Assembly: GCF_051622035.1 (NCBI RefSeq)
Contig: NC_135362.1
Span: forward strand, 24,327,001 to 24,391,000
Length of the DNA stretch: 64,000 bases
From: Arctopsyche grandis
Taxonomy: Eukaryota; Arthropoda; Insecta; Trichoptera; Hydropsychidae
Reading direction: 5' to 3'
Shown: one piece after another, positions 1 through 10,577 of the stretch
Position numbering within the stretch: position 1 is the first letter of the stretch
Layout: every line of letters starts with the position of its first letter
The notes under the pieces: generated by a model
The model's database searches: none
The model's input: only the letters and a program-made list of their open reading frames with translations
Told to the model about the DNA's origin: nothing
Program-made: the position numbers and the translations under genes

Positions 1-740
1 GATTGTCGGTATTGAAAGGGTTAAAAAGCCTGGCTAGGAACGATGCACGTTCCCCTTTATTCCCAGCCAACCCCCTTCCCATCCCCCTTTGTGTCGGTCG
101 GGTTCCCGGTCGGTTCATTATGGCAGTACATACAGTGTTGAAAGAAAGGTCCCTGTTGTTGGGGACCCGTCTACATATCGGGGCCCCGAGCTGTTTCACT
201 CCGCGCACACGTTTCCACCGCAGACTCCACTGAATAGAGGATATTCTTCTTTTTTTTTTAATATAAAAAAATAACAAACCACCCCCTCCCCCTCTGGACC
301 ACCCGGCCGGCAATATATCACTGTGCAGGATGTCGTTTATAAAAGATTAAACGCACATATGCGTAGCAAGAAAATCAGCTGCCCATAACTGGGTTAAAAC
401 GTATCATTTCATACTATCTATAAAATGTCAGCGTATTTTTTTCTTTCATGTTTTACTATGAAAAAAAAAACGTACATACATTAATATATGTACATACATA
501 TGTATGTATACACGTTGACGTTTGAATGCACGCATTTTCCGTGGAATGTGCATTTGTCTCAGTGACTTATAAAGATGATGGGATGTGATACTTCCATACA
601 ATTTCAATTAAGTTTTTTAGTCAGTTTTGTATATTTCAAATCATCATATTTGAACAAGTCTAGATTTATTATAGTGTGAAGGTAGCATTTGGAAATTAAT
701 AGAAATAGCTGCTTTGATAAAGTGAGTGGCCTCGTGCGAG
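1..740. other. Left-edge intergenic stretch, no gene recognised
   Basis: The first 300 bases are GC-richer than the surroundings and contain short open frames, but none resembles a known protein and none has convincing splice or codon features. From 300 on the sequence is AT-rich with palindromic ATGTACATACATATGTATGT-type runs, which recur throughout the window. It may be an old repeat, since the first part is compositionally distinct, but I cannot assign it. Confidence 0.4.
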
Positions 741-1245
741 TATCATATATATAAAGACGGTAATCTGTGTGTGTGTGTGTGTGTGTGTGTGGGTGTGTGT
801 GTGTGTGGGTCCTAACTCTCGCCGAACATAATGAACGAATCGATAAAAATCGATTAATTCATTTTTCGACGAGACGACTTTGTCGCGACTCGAACCGATC
901 ACCCCAAATAGCCTGAATATGGGTCTAATGAGCTAATGGTCTCGGACATCGCGCCAAATCCAATTTTTCATTTCGCCTTTTTTTTTAAACATTAATTGAA
1001 ATATTCCTTCTCGCCATATAAAAATACGTAATTTTAATAATTTCATTTAGAGAGGTTTTTTCATATAAAACAATTAAATATATATTTTTAATTGAAATTA
1101 TTGAAATTAATTTATATTTTAGCGATATTTGAAAAATAAAATTAATTCCAAAACGCGGGATCGAGCTGGGGTCCTCGCGTTCAGAACATTCACGCTAACC
1201 ACTACACTACGGTCTCGATAGAAAAAATGCTCTAAATTACTTATA
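741..1245 (-). repeat. Composite SINE with two tRNA-like units, copy 1
   Basis: Read on the minus strand, this starts with a tRNA-like head near 1220-1150 (A-box-like GTAGTGTAGTGGTTAGCGTG, B-box-like GCTCGATCCC). A 200-base AT-rich linker follows, then a second tRNA-like unit near 950-880 (B-box-like GGTTCGAGTCGC), a CG-rich piece with TCGTCTCGTCG, and finally a CA microsatellite. An inverted copy of the same arrangement lies at 11470-12015. The two-copy comparison defines the ends approximately. Calling it a dimeric tRNA-derived SINE is inference from the internal promoter-like boxes. Confidence 0.65.
765..809. repeat. (TG)n microsatellite
   Basis: An interrupted TG dinucleotide run with GGG interruptions at the end of the composite SINE. 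The equivalent position in the second copy (11931-11987) is also a CA/TG run, so it is part of the element rather than an independent expansion. Confidence 0.9.
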
Positions 1246-1294
1246 TAATATTCGATTACCCTTTACAAGTATGGGGAACCAATCATTCGCGTAT

Positions 1295-1377
1295 CTTCGG
1301 CTTTCGTCGACAATCGACAATCGACTTCGGCTTTCGTCGACAATCGACAATCGACTTCGGCTTTCGTCGACAATCGA
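1295..1377. repeat. 30-bp tandem repeat, about 2.8 copies
   Basis: The unit begins CTTCGGCTTTCGTCGACAAT and repeats at a 30-base period, followed by a T-rich tract with TTTTTTCAT-like runs to about 1447. No coding meaning is supported; the open frames through it are periodic artefacts. Confidence 0.85.
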
Positions 1378-1579
1378 AAAAAATTTTTTTTTCATTTTTT
1401 TCAATTTTTTTCATATTTTTCATTTTTTTCATAATTTTCATTTTTTTGTGCCTTTGTCTTTCCGAAACCAGTCGATTCCATATCTTTAACTTTATTTTAA
1501 TTCGAGTTTCAATTTCTTTTCGAAACCACCCGTTGAAATCAACGGGCCCTACACTAGTAGTACATAATTGGCCTCCATA

Positions 1580-2370
1580 GCCAGAGCTTAGCCAATGCAT
1601 ACCAGTATGTATGTAAATAGGTCGTGGGCTAAAGTGGGCTAAATTAATTGATTCGTATACGCTGCTGGCAAGATCTGGATAGTTATTATAGGTAAAAACC
1701 CAGATCGACTGTCTACTGCTAGAGTTGCCGATTATATTTTATTTTATTTTATTGTTACAAATCAATATACACTCGCCATTACAGATTTGCTCCAATGCGA
1801 CGGGTGTACGTTAACGAAATAAAGAATACATAAACAATCAGAAATCAAAAATACAGTAATACATACATATACAATCAGAATATATAGCATATAACAATTA
1901 ATCAGAAATAATCATAGAGACATGTATGGATTATTTTTAGATTTTTTTTTTTTGTATACAATTTTTATACATATATGAAACTATAGAGATGTCTATAGAG
2001 ATATCTATAGATTTCAGATTACTGTGTATAATTATTACAAATTGTACACAGGCAGATTTTGTGACAACGGGATTAGATTTAATACCAATTTTCAGGAACC
2101 GTTTCAGCAATGATCAGATAAAATTGGCAAACTCTGATAGAGAAACGATCGATTTGGAGTCACAAAACCCCCAAATCTAACCAGCAGTGGCGAGGACTCG
2201 AACCTTTGACCTCAGTGGTGCTAAATATATACGCTACCACTAAGCCAAACTGCTGGCTATCTAGCTTAATTGTTGTGGGGGATCCAATAAATCAGTATCC
2301 TCCTCATTTCTCGCAAATTCTAGTTTCCAGCATCTTGAAACTGTTGATTGTTATTGTAAATATGTTACCT
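1580..2370 (+). repeat. Repeat family B, split by a SINE insertion
   Basis: The segments 1580-1732 and 2259-2370 match an uninterrupted copy at 6690-6900. Both share GCATACCAGTA near the start, CAGATCGACTGTCT before the break, and TTAATTGTTGTG plus ATCCTCC after it. In this copy the two halves are separated by the SINE at 1733-2258. The 5' part looks weakly tRNA-like, so family B could itself be a SINE. No coding capacity is seen. Confidence 0.6.
1733..2258 (-). mobile_element. tRNA-derived SINE, near full length, nested in family B
   Basis: On the minus strand this reads: a tRNA-like head (AGCCAGCAGTTTGGC, A box near 2240, B-box-like GGTTCGAGTCC near 2200); the conserved SINE core (about 2165-2050) containing TTTGCCAA and GAAACGGTTCCTG; a 3' region with a CGCATTGGAG...CTGTAATGGCG hairpin (about 1820-1770); and an AAATAAAATAAAATAAAAT tail at 1750-1733. 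It sits inside repeat family B, so it is younger than that copy. Confidence 0.75.
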
Positions 2371-2460
2371 ACATACATTTTAGTCCGTAAAATTCATTCT
2401 CGAAATTCGCTGTATATCGATTTGTTGATTGTTGATTATCGGATTATCGGATTATATAGA

Positions 2461-2567
2461 GATTATCGGATATTATTTAGATTTAGATATTATTATTTTA
2501 CATAGATTATCGGATATTATTTAGATTTAGATATTATTATTTTACATAGATTATCGGATATTATTTT
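2461..2567. repeat. 44-bp tandem repeat
   Basis: The unit starting GATTATCGGATATTATTTAG occurs at 2461, 2505 and (partial) 2549. Shorter GGATTATCGGATTATC repeats precede it from 2435. This is an AT-rich minisatellite of about 2.4 copies. Confidence 0.9.
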
Positions 2568-2568
2568 A

Positions 2569-2612
2569 ACATATTTATCTAGTAACCTGCGCTCATCATT
2601 GTTTTCTTGAAA
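2569..2612 (+). mobile_element. LINE 3' coding-end fragment (hairpin-LINE family)
   Basis: The bases TTATCTAGTAACCTGCGCTC followed by ATCATTGTTTTCTTGA match the C-terminal coding end of the non-LTR elements at 62640-63725 and 20596-21302 (there SGNLRSSLFS and a stop). Only about 45 bases remain. Confidence 0.6.
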
Positions 2613-2885
2613 TCTCCATACTTGTCCATGCACTCGCCACATACGGACATACAAACGCAGCCACAAACATATCCAGTTGAAGTGCGTCGCAAATGTTTGC
2701 GGAAGGGCACGTACCTCACTTTGAGGACATTCTCGGGATGAGACCGGCCTCCCTACGCTATCGTGTCTCTCTCTGAATCATCAAATTATATTCTTGCCGT
2801 GCGATTACTCATTTCCATTCATCATAAATTAATTTTCAATTGATTAATTAATTATTTAGTTATTTATAAATAAATTCTTGAATTG

Positions 2886-2916
2886 CCTAGACAATAGACA
2901 GTGTCTATTGTCTAGG
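2886..2916. repeat. Perfect 31-base palindrome at LTR fragment edge
   Basis: CCTAGACAATAGACA, one central G, then the exact reverse complement. The right arm is the LTR sequence also present at about 27008, and the left arm is an inverted duplicate of it. Confidence 0.9.
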
Positions 2917-3046
2917 TACTTCAAGGTCTACCCTAGTGAGTCTATTGTTTACGCACGCACTCACCCAGGTCTGTGAGAACTCCAGCGTATCCACGAATGC
3001 ACTTAGACAGTGGATACTCTCTTTAATGTTCCCACATTACATTATT
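2902..3046 (-). mobile_element. Solo LTR fragment
   Basis: It matches part of the solo LTR at 26851-27228: TGTCTATTGTCTAGG, then GTCTACCCT, GTTTACGCACGCACTC, GGTCTGTGAGAACTCCAGCG, GAATGCACTTA and GTTCCC...TTACA. It lacks the U3/R-distal half and several internal blocks, so it is a deleted derivative. No internal retrotransposon coding region is next to it. Confidence 0.7.
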
Positions 3047-3074
3047 ATTATTACACATCTAAATTTATTTGAAT

Positions 3075-3140
3075 GCATGTGTCAATTCTTTTTCCGAAAC
3101 CACCCGTTGAAATAACAACGCGCACAACACCAGTATATCT
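3075..3140 (+). repeat. Short dispersed repeat, pair of 1497-1560
   Basis: Both places contain CGAAACCACCCGTTGAAAT followed by AACG and a CACTAG/CACCAG stretch, preceded by a TTTATTT-rich run. This is a duplicated fragment of an unidentified repeat. Confidence 0.6.
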
Positions 3141-5699
3141 ATAAAATAAAATAAGTTTCTGATTACCTGAATTCGTTAATTTCACTTTGGAATGACCAAC
3201 ATTATTACTAATATCTTAAGATGAATGTTTTTCAAGTGATTTTCCAATGGCTTATAAAGATGATAGATACATTATAGACGAATAATGTATGCACATTGTG
3301 TAGGTATATTATAGGCAGATTCAAATGAAATTTATTGAGATTTGTAGTTACTTTTGTATAATATATATAACCACTTTGAACCAAGATTTATTATAATAGT
3401 TATCGCTTTGTTATTATCACTAGCCTCTTTCAATTTGAGTATATTTAAATGAGGTAGAATTTTTTGAATTTTGGAAAAACAAACAATTTTATTGACTCAT
3501 TATGAAGCCACTTTATACTTCGACAGAATACAGATTTATAATATTATGCAAAGTTCAAATTTAATTGGCCGCGCCAAAATCAACATCTTTAACGTCAAAA
3601 ATGGGAAATGAAACCTAGCGATATCCGGAAATTACAATTTTTAATTAAAAAGTATTTACATTTAAATGTATAAACTCACCATGAGCCTGTTTTAAATGGA
3701 AAACTTGGATTTACGATACGTTACATGACTAGAATTGTTTATGCACATATGTACATGCGTTTATAGCACAGCTTTGTACTCTGAATTAAGATTCCTGTAT
3801 GAAAACTCTAGCTTTTCAGCTTGTCATAATGAAAATCCCTGAATAAGTACATACATATACATACGTACACGCTTTTACTTCATTTTCTTCCCGAATTCGC
3901 ATGCTCTGAATATATTCATAGAATATACATTTTAAAATTCGTGATAATTCCATGAAAATAATCAAAATTAAGTAATATAAAACGCACTCATACAACCTGA
4001 TCTGATTACAGCACGAGAGTATTTCGTCAGCCTACAACCTCCACTCGTACATGAACGTGCATACTTTCATCATCAAAGAAAATATTTTAATAACCGAAAT
4101 AAAAAGCAAAAACAAGCGTAAATAAAATAAATAAGGAAACGTAATAAAATTTTCCATTTCTGGATTCCTTTGACGTTCGCGCGTACACAACGTTTGAATT
4201 TTAATAATATTAGAATTAGATCACATCGACTCCGGTTCTCAAACATTTTTTTTAATTTGGCCTCAAGTATCACATTAGCGCCGGCGGCGAATCAAGATTG
4301 AATGTAATTTTTTTAATTATGTTGACACTGAATCTGCTCGAAAACGTCTCGGCTCGAATATCATCCTCTTCGCGAAACGCAAAATGGCGGTCTCGCCGAA
4401 TGATAATAGTCATAAATTATGGCGACAACATAAAAAAGTTCAAATGTCTCTATTTGTGCGTCGCCACGTTTTATTTATTACATATAATATAAATCAGGGG
4501 TACGCAATCTTAAAATCTAATTTATGTATGGACATTGTATTTTTGAGAGCCAAATGTATGTGATCGATTTTTATTTTACAATTTTGATCCAAATACATAG
4601 ATTGTAATAAATGTAAGCCAAACTTTCAGATTGCAAAATTTATTTATCACGATGAAAGCTTGCTCATTCTCTTAAACTTATCCTGTTTGATTTCAATGGC
4701 TTGCTATTAAGGTTACCCATTTATTCCATATTGGCAGGAATCTTTCATGAACATATTATATTTACATACATTTCTTAGGATCTGTAGAAGATTTCTGATT
4801 TTCATATATTCAAGTAGAAAATTAAAAAACAACCTCGGATTTTCTTCCAATTATACAACTTCATTTGTTGATACTTCTTATATATGTACGTATAAATTCG
4901 TTTATGTAAGAAGTTTTAGAAAACGCCTACAAGGGCTGGATACCCGAAACATTAATTTTGTTGCCGTTCCTTTATTCGATATATGTATTGAGTGAATGTA
5001 TGTATGTATATACTGAGTGAATGCGACAATATATATCAATATATATTTGAGTGAATGCGACAGTTGAGCCTCGACCAGATAATATCTATTTTAAATCGAC
5101 AAAATCGAGGTTTCGTATTCTCCGGTTTTCTCCTCCGAAACGGGACCAATTTTAGAAAAAAAATCACCATCGGTATGAGAAAGATATTTTCTATGTTTGT
5201 GTGGTCGTATTTTTTTTAAATATCAACCGTTAAATAAACACGCTGGACTCTTTTCGTGGGTGTTAAAAAGAGGCGATTTTATAGATGTTTGGCGGCTCCT
5301 AACTCATATAAAAAAAAACTAATCAAAAAAATAAAACCACAGAAACATGCCAATGGTGGATATCCATAGCATATTAAAAAGTAATTTCTCTAGTGCCATT
5401 ATTGAGGAAGAGAAAAGTGTAATACGTGTATGGACAAGGCGCTGGTGTACAGCCCTCTTAAGAAAGAGAAAAATAATATAATGTCAAATTGAAATTTCTA
5501 TACGGACGGTATAGTGAGTTGTTTAGATGTGAATTCAGCATCATGAAAAATTTTAACGCTGAAATAAAACTAAAGTAAAATGATCAAGAAGACCCCTCAT
5601 TCTACCCCACCTCCCCTTTTCCTCTATCACCCCTCCCCCTCTTCAAAAATGGATTTATTTCAGAAAAATTTGTATTCTACGGCAAGTTAGGGTACTACG
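3141..5699. other. Gene-poor AT-rich stretch
   Basis: No convincing exon was seen on either strand. At 4493 the sequence CAGGGGTACGCAATCTTAAA resembles one hAT terminal inverted repeat, but no partner end or target duplication was found. The stretch 5590-5640 is C-rich and low in complexity. Confidence 0.4.
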
Positions 5700-5850
5700 C
5701 AGTTTAGTAATTCTCAATACACAGACACACAGAGTCACACACATTTTTTTCTAGATCATTAACATGATCATTGACCGATTCCGACTTCGAATCAATCAAA
5801 ATCTCGAGTTCGAATTTTCGCATGATCACAAAACTTCATCTTATCGTAAA
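5700..5850 (-). repeat. E/F mosaic repeat, F segment
   Basis: Reverse copy of the F segment: the block TTTTCGCATGATCACAAAAC and the motif CTAGATCATTAACATGATCA match the reverse complement of 8095-8350, 17290-17780, 33590-33910 and 45185-45640. It is non-coding. Confidence 0.7.
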
Positions 5851-6689
5851 AATATAAAAGAGGAGAGAGAGGGAATGTAATTTTTTGATCCATCCGGCGT
5901 AAAAAAGCACTAGAAATGAAACGAAAATTGAAATAACGTAAAGGCTTTCAGCGTAATTTTTATCACAGGAAATTAAAATCGGGCAAGTATAAAGATACAT
6001 TCCACAGATATGCCAGAAAAGTTTAGAGAAACAATTAAAAGTTTTCTTTTATATCAGAGGAAGCGAGTGAAATTTTATGAGGTGTGCTTCACAGGGCACA
6101 CCACTGCATAATAAACCTAATTTATTATTTTTTTTTTCGGCGACCAAAACATCTATGCAAAATTCAACGAACCCTCAAATTTGCAACCGAGACATCCGCG
6201 AAAATTTCATCGGTCGAATTACCGCTATTTTTTCGCAGTGAGTTATGGAGATCTGCGAGAAAATATTGCGCAACCCCTGGGGAGGAGGGCGGCCACGAAC
6301 CGTAGGGTTTTCCCCGAAATCCCAGTTGGAAAAGCTTACCGATGATATACTGAAGAAAGTGTAGCAATATACGAGTGTGTATGGAGAGTTTAATAGAGCA
6401 TACATTTGATATAAATAACATTATTAGACGTTGCTTTATTGGGCATTAGGCTAACTATATGTATGCATGTATGTATTTTATCACGTGAGACAGATCCTGT
6501 AGTGTATGCATGTACATATATACATGTGTATTTAAGTTTTGCACCCCAGGGAATGTACAATAAGATGCGGTTAATGTAGGTCAACTTATTCTTCATTTAA
6601 TTACTGGTTCGAGTGTATGTGTACTCTCACATAAATGCAAGTGTTTTTCAAATCTTTTATTTTATTTATATAACTCATACTCATTTACA

Positions 6690-6905
6690 CTAGTAGAGCT
6701 ATTGCATACCAGTAGTTGAAATCCCGGTCAAATACACTGCTGGTGAGTTCTTGTGGTTATTAAAAAAAAAAACACAGATTGACTGTCTTCTGTTAAAATT
6801 ATCAAATTTTTCTAGATTAATTGTTGTGACTGATCAAATAAATTGGCATCCTCCCCCTCAGCTTCTCGAAAATTCGAGTTATTAGCATCTCGAATTGTTG
6901 AATCT
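6690..6905 (+). repeat. Repeat family B, uninterrupted copy
   Basis: It contains GCTATTGCATACCAGTAG, CACTGCTGGTGAG, GATTGACTGTCTTCTG, TTAATTGTTGTGACTGATC and GGCATCCTCC in the same order as the family B halves at 1580-1732 and 2259-2370, without the intervening SINE. It serves as the empty-site reference for that insertion. Confidence 0.65.
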
Positions 6906-6979
6906 TATAAATGAAATTTTGATAAGATGGACTTTACTGCCCAACAATTTAAAAAAAATATTAAAATTTAAGGAATCAA

Positions 6980-8092
6980 AAAAAACCGGCTGTCAACAAC
7001 CTACGACTTTATCTATGTATTTGAGGAATATATGAAGTATAAAAAACAAAATTCAATAATGAAACCGGCTAGAGCATTTTCGATACAAATTGAGCGCAAA
7101 TAATGTAGGGAAACTCACACAAGACAAAAGTTCTACTTGCGGTTGTCGGATTTTTTTCTCATTTTTTTATTGCTTAATATTTATTTATTTAAAGTTTAGA
7201 CCATTGTAGCATTACAGGAATTCAAAAATATAACATAATATAACGTCAAAAATATAACATAAAAGAAACAAAATGATAACTAAAGAAATTAGACATCACA
7301 AAAACAAAACATACATATGTATATATGTATACACAAACAACACATTTAACACAATCATAAAAATAATAAGCTATATATGTAATAGTGGATAATAATAATA
7401 ATAATTACAAATTATAAAAAAAAAAAAAAATAAGGGAATGTCTTATAAAAGAAAAAAGAGAAAGAAAAATAAACATAAACATATGTACATATGTACATAT
7501 ATACACAAACAAAAATACATTTATACATAATCATAAAAAAACAATGGCAATGAATAATAGCAGAAAACAAAAAAAAATATCAAAAATATAAAATATAGCA
7601 TAAGGAATGTCTTGCACCTTCAGCCAGTTCCAATAAATAAGAACCAACGCGCAAATACAAAACATCTCTGTGAGGCCCAAACGGAAGAGAGTAAATCAAA
7701 AGTCCACTCATATGTACATATATCACAATCAATCATGAAAGCAATGATGAGCTCAGACTACCAGACAAATAGGTTAGAATAATATCCGACAATTTACGCT
7801 CACTAAGGTGCAAAATACCAGATTCAACATCAGAATATGCATAAAATATCAAGAAGGTAGAATTAATTTAAAATTTAAAACTAAAATAATGAAATATTGT
7901 TAGTTAAAAATCACTACTTCCGATTTACGAATTCCAACCAAAACCTTATCAACTCCAAGGTAGTACATAAAGAATATAAATATAAATTTTCAGCTTGATG
8001 CGTTCAGTAGTGTGGAAAAATTCGTGTGGTCACAACATTTTTGACCATTCTGTAAGAGGAAAAAATCCCACTTCCAGTTTATTAAATTTAAT
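6980..8092 (+). repeat. E/F mosaic repeat, E segment, split by a LINE
   Basis: The segments 6980-7178 and 7836-8092 together match the uninterrupted copy at 31430-31900 (for example GAGGAATATA, GAAGTATAAAAAACAAAATT, AAAGTTCTACTT, then ATAAAATATCAAGAAG, TACATAAAGAATA, TTTTCAGCTTGATGCGTT). A LINE fragment occupies the gap. F-segment sequence follows directly at 8095. Confidence 0.75.
7179..7835 (-). mobile_element. Hairpin-LINE 3' fragment inserted in E repeat
   Basis: On the minus strand this carries the tail end of a non-LTR reverse-transcriptase ORF (the segment preceding the 3' UTR matches 20760-21000), then a 3' UTR ending with a stem-loop whose arms read CCATTGTAG-like and CTACAATGG, then an AAATAAATA tail at 7190-7179. 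AATAT flanks both sides (7176-7180 and 7836-7840 approximately) and is a plausible short target duplication. It is 5' truncated. Confidence 0.7.
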
Positions 8093-8350
8093 GATTTTTA
8101 CTTTATCTATGTATGTAGTAACAATAGATGAAGTTTTGTGATCATGCGAAAATTCGTACTAGAGATTTTTACTGATTCGAACTCAAAATCGATCACTGAT
8201 CATGTTTTCATGATCTAGAAAAAATGTGTGTGTGTGTTTTCTGTGTATTTTGGGTATATTTGAACACTGTTAGTCCTATCGATCAGAAACTTGGTGTCGG
8301 TTACCGAAATGTTTATCGATACGATGTAAATTTGAGACTGTAGTCGACGC
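8093..8350 (+). repeat. E/F mosaic repeat, F segment
   Basis: Begins ACTTTATCTATGTATGTAGT and contains GAAGTTTTGTGATCATGCG, ATCGATCACTGATCATG and TTAGTCCTATCGATCAGAAAC. The same order is seen at 17290, 33590 and 45185 (plus) and 47040, 32205 and 5700 (minus). This is the most abundant dispersed family in the window. Confidence 0.75.
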
Positions 8351-8387
8351 ATACCGTAAAACTTTTAATTAAAAATAATAATTTAAC

Positions 8388-8434
8388 TTGAAATGCTCCA
8401 ACTGCACGACTCCAACTCCAACTCCAAAGCCCTG
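8388..8434 (-). mobile_element. hAT-type MITE terminus fragment
   Basis: On the minus strand it starts CAGGGCTTTGGAGTTGGAGT, the terminal-repeat sequence of the MITE at 49587-49694. Only this end is visible. Confidence 0.45.
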
Positions 8435-8639
8435 ATACAATCAAATGAGAGTTCATCTTAAAGGTCAGATCAAAACCACCTGAATTTTATACAAAAGTTT
8501 TCACTCGTTGGAAATTTTCAATAAAAAATAGCGCATATTAAGGTTCGAGCCCAGAACTTCTCAATCGTAAACCGAATACTCAACCATGCATCAAAACAAC
8601 CGGTGTGACAAAACGGTTCCCTTTTTTTCGCTCATACTT

Positions 8640-9297
8640 AACTATACCATACCCAAAAAAACCACAGGCTTAAACCACATTACATAACGTACTACATATA
8701 TGTACATCCCAGGGGATGGGAAGAAGGCGACATCGAAAGGGACGAATATGTAAATGGGCGTATTTTGACGACGCTCGGTGTTTTCCCGATCAAATCTCAA
8801 CAGGAGCAAATCTCCTACGATGCGAATAAAACGTCGACTTCCATAAGGGCGAGTTTCCCGAGTCACAGGGGAGGAGATGGGACGGAGGGTGGGATGAGTG
8901 GGGTAAAGAGGTACCGTTCATCACCGGTGGCATCCATTGTTATCTCGTTACAGCAGATTGCAACTGAAGTTAAGCCGCGTATGTTTACGCTCCAGTTGTT
9001 GCATCTCGACCGGTCGCTGCAATGACGATGCGAAAAATGCGCAAAAGTGCACCGACGAAGGGTAATCAGCGAACGGAGAGCAAATTGCAATATATACTAT
9101 TTTATGTACATTTACGTGTATGTATGTAAATTTGCTGTGCCTTTCAAACTTCCTTTTCTACACATAATAGAAACGGTCCGTCTATTGTACTGTGTGTATG
9201 TGTGTTTGAGGATTAAATGTTCCTATAACTTTCGAAGTCTACTAAATGCAATGATCTGTAGAGCAATCAGTCGGGCAATTTGACAAAGACGATTTAC
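8640..9297. other. Non-repetitive GC-richer island
   Basis: About 650 bases with balanced composition and no match to any repeat in the window. Several overlapping open frames exist on both strands (for example 8765-9025 plus), but none resembles a family I know and no splice-bounded exon can be defended. It could be an unrecognised exon, a regulatory segment or a 5' UTR. Confidence 0.3.
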
Positions 9298-9826
9298 CGT
9301 GGAAACAGTGGCATAGCTACCTCATAGTAAAGTCGTGCAAAGCACGAGGATCCAAATTTATATATGTAGATACATACATTCAATACAATTTTACATTGTC
9401 CAACTTAAAAATATGGAAAATAATAAAAATGACTCCAGTCATATACTTGTAAATATAAAATATTAATTTGCTACTCCTTTATTTTACGAAGCAGAAATGT
9501 GAAAAGGTCTATTTGGAAAAATATACATATTTGGGTTTTTATTGTTAAAAAAAACTTTATTGGAAATATATCCATAAGATTCATCACAAAATTTTGCCAT
9601 AGAAAACTCATCACAAAAAAAGTCGAGAAAGATGAATTTTTTTAAAATTGGTGAGGTATGCGTAATTTGTTTATTTTTTTTTGACTATTATACTGTGTAA
9701 ATATGTATCAACGAATAACTTTAATTATTTGATGTCATATCTCAAAAAATCACATTAAGGGGGAGGGTTGGGGGGGGGACTTTTGCAAGAGGGCCCGAAA
9801 TTCCTAGCTACGCCACTGCGTGGAAA
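9298..9826. mobile_element. hAT-type MITE with 8-bp target duplication
   Basis: The element spans 9306-9818 (513 bases) and begins CAGTGGCATAGCTA. Its right end is the near-perfect inverse TAGCTACGCCACTG. It is flanked by identical 8-base direct repeats CGTGGAAA at 9298-9305 and 9819-9826. The CAGTGGCGTAGCTA terminus and 8-bp duplication are hallmarks of hAT transposons. No transposase is encoded. Subterminal GGGGGAGG and GAGGGCCC blocks also fit non-autonomous hAT elements. Confidence 0.92.
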
Positions 9827-10526
9827 CAAAATATATAAATAAGTAGGAAGTACATATTCATGGAATAAAAATATTAATATTACAATGTAAATGATTTATT
9901 TGCTTACCATGATTGTTTGATGATAACATCAGGATCACGAAAAAAACATTTAGATTGCAATAGGTGAAATTTTTTTTGAAAATAGAAAACAATCAAAATT
10001 ACTGTTTTTTTTCGAGATACAGTGCTTAGACGAAGGCACAGAAAAATATTTACAACCTATGATTTTTTATTTATTTTTCGTTACCTCGATTCAACGCAAA
10101 TTTTCCACCAGGTTCATCGTGGGAAATCCAAAATTTACCTTAGTTAAACCATTTACATGAAAATGTGTCAACAGGTTTTTAACCAAATTATTTAAATATT
10201 TTTACTGTAATAAATTATGGAATTTGGAACCATTAAGTTCTTGTCACGTTCCAAGGGTTATTTGTGTTTATTAGCTTTATTTATTTTATTAAAAGTTCCA
10301 ACACAAGTTAGGTGAAATGAAAGGATTCGTTTTGGCGCTAAATTTTATATTAATATTTAAAACACTTGAAATTGGAACGTTGAACTGGAGAACTGATTAT
10401 GTAATTATTATGAGCTTATGTTCGTACTGTCCTGACACTCGTACTGAGGGTACAGTTTATACATTGACATCAGCAATGATTTTCTTATGTTAATTTTTAA
10501 TCCAAGTCATGAAAACAACAGTGAAC
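9827..10526. other. AT-rich stretch, nothing recognised
   Basis: No gene, no clear repeat match, and no strong open frame. Confidence 0.4.
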
Positions 10527-10577
10527 TAACCTAACCTAACAAAACGAATCCTAACTTAACCTAACCTAACCTAACCT
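10527..10577. repeat. Interstitial telomere-like (CCTAA)n tract
   Basis: Two short runs of the AACCT/CCTAA repeat (complement TTAGG, the common arthropod telomere unit), separated by an imperfect AAAACGAATCCTAACTT stretch. It is embedded in unique AT-rich DNA on both sides, so it is interstitial and not a chromosome end. Confidence 0.75.

Noticed and set aside
1295..1377. CRISPR-like array
   Set aside because: The 30-base units are directly adjacent with no spacers, in a eukaryotic context.
10527..10577. Chromosome end or telomere
   Set aside because: The CCTAA tract is about 50 bases, imperfect, and flanked by ordinary DNA on both sides.
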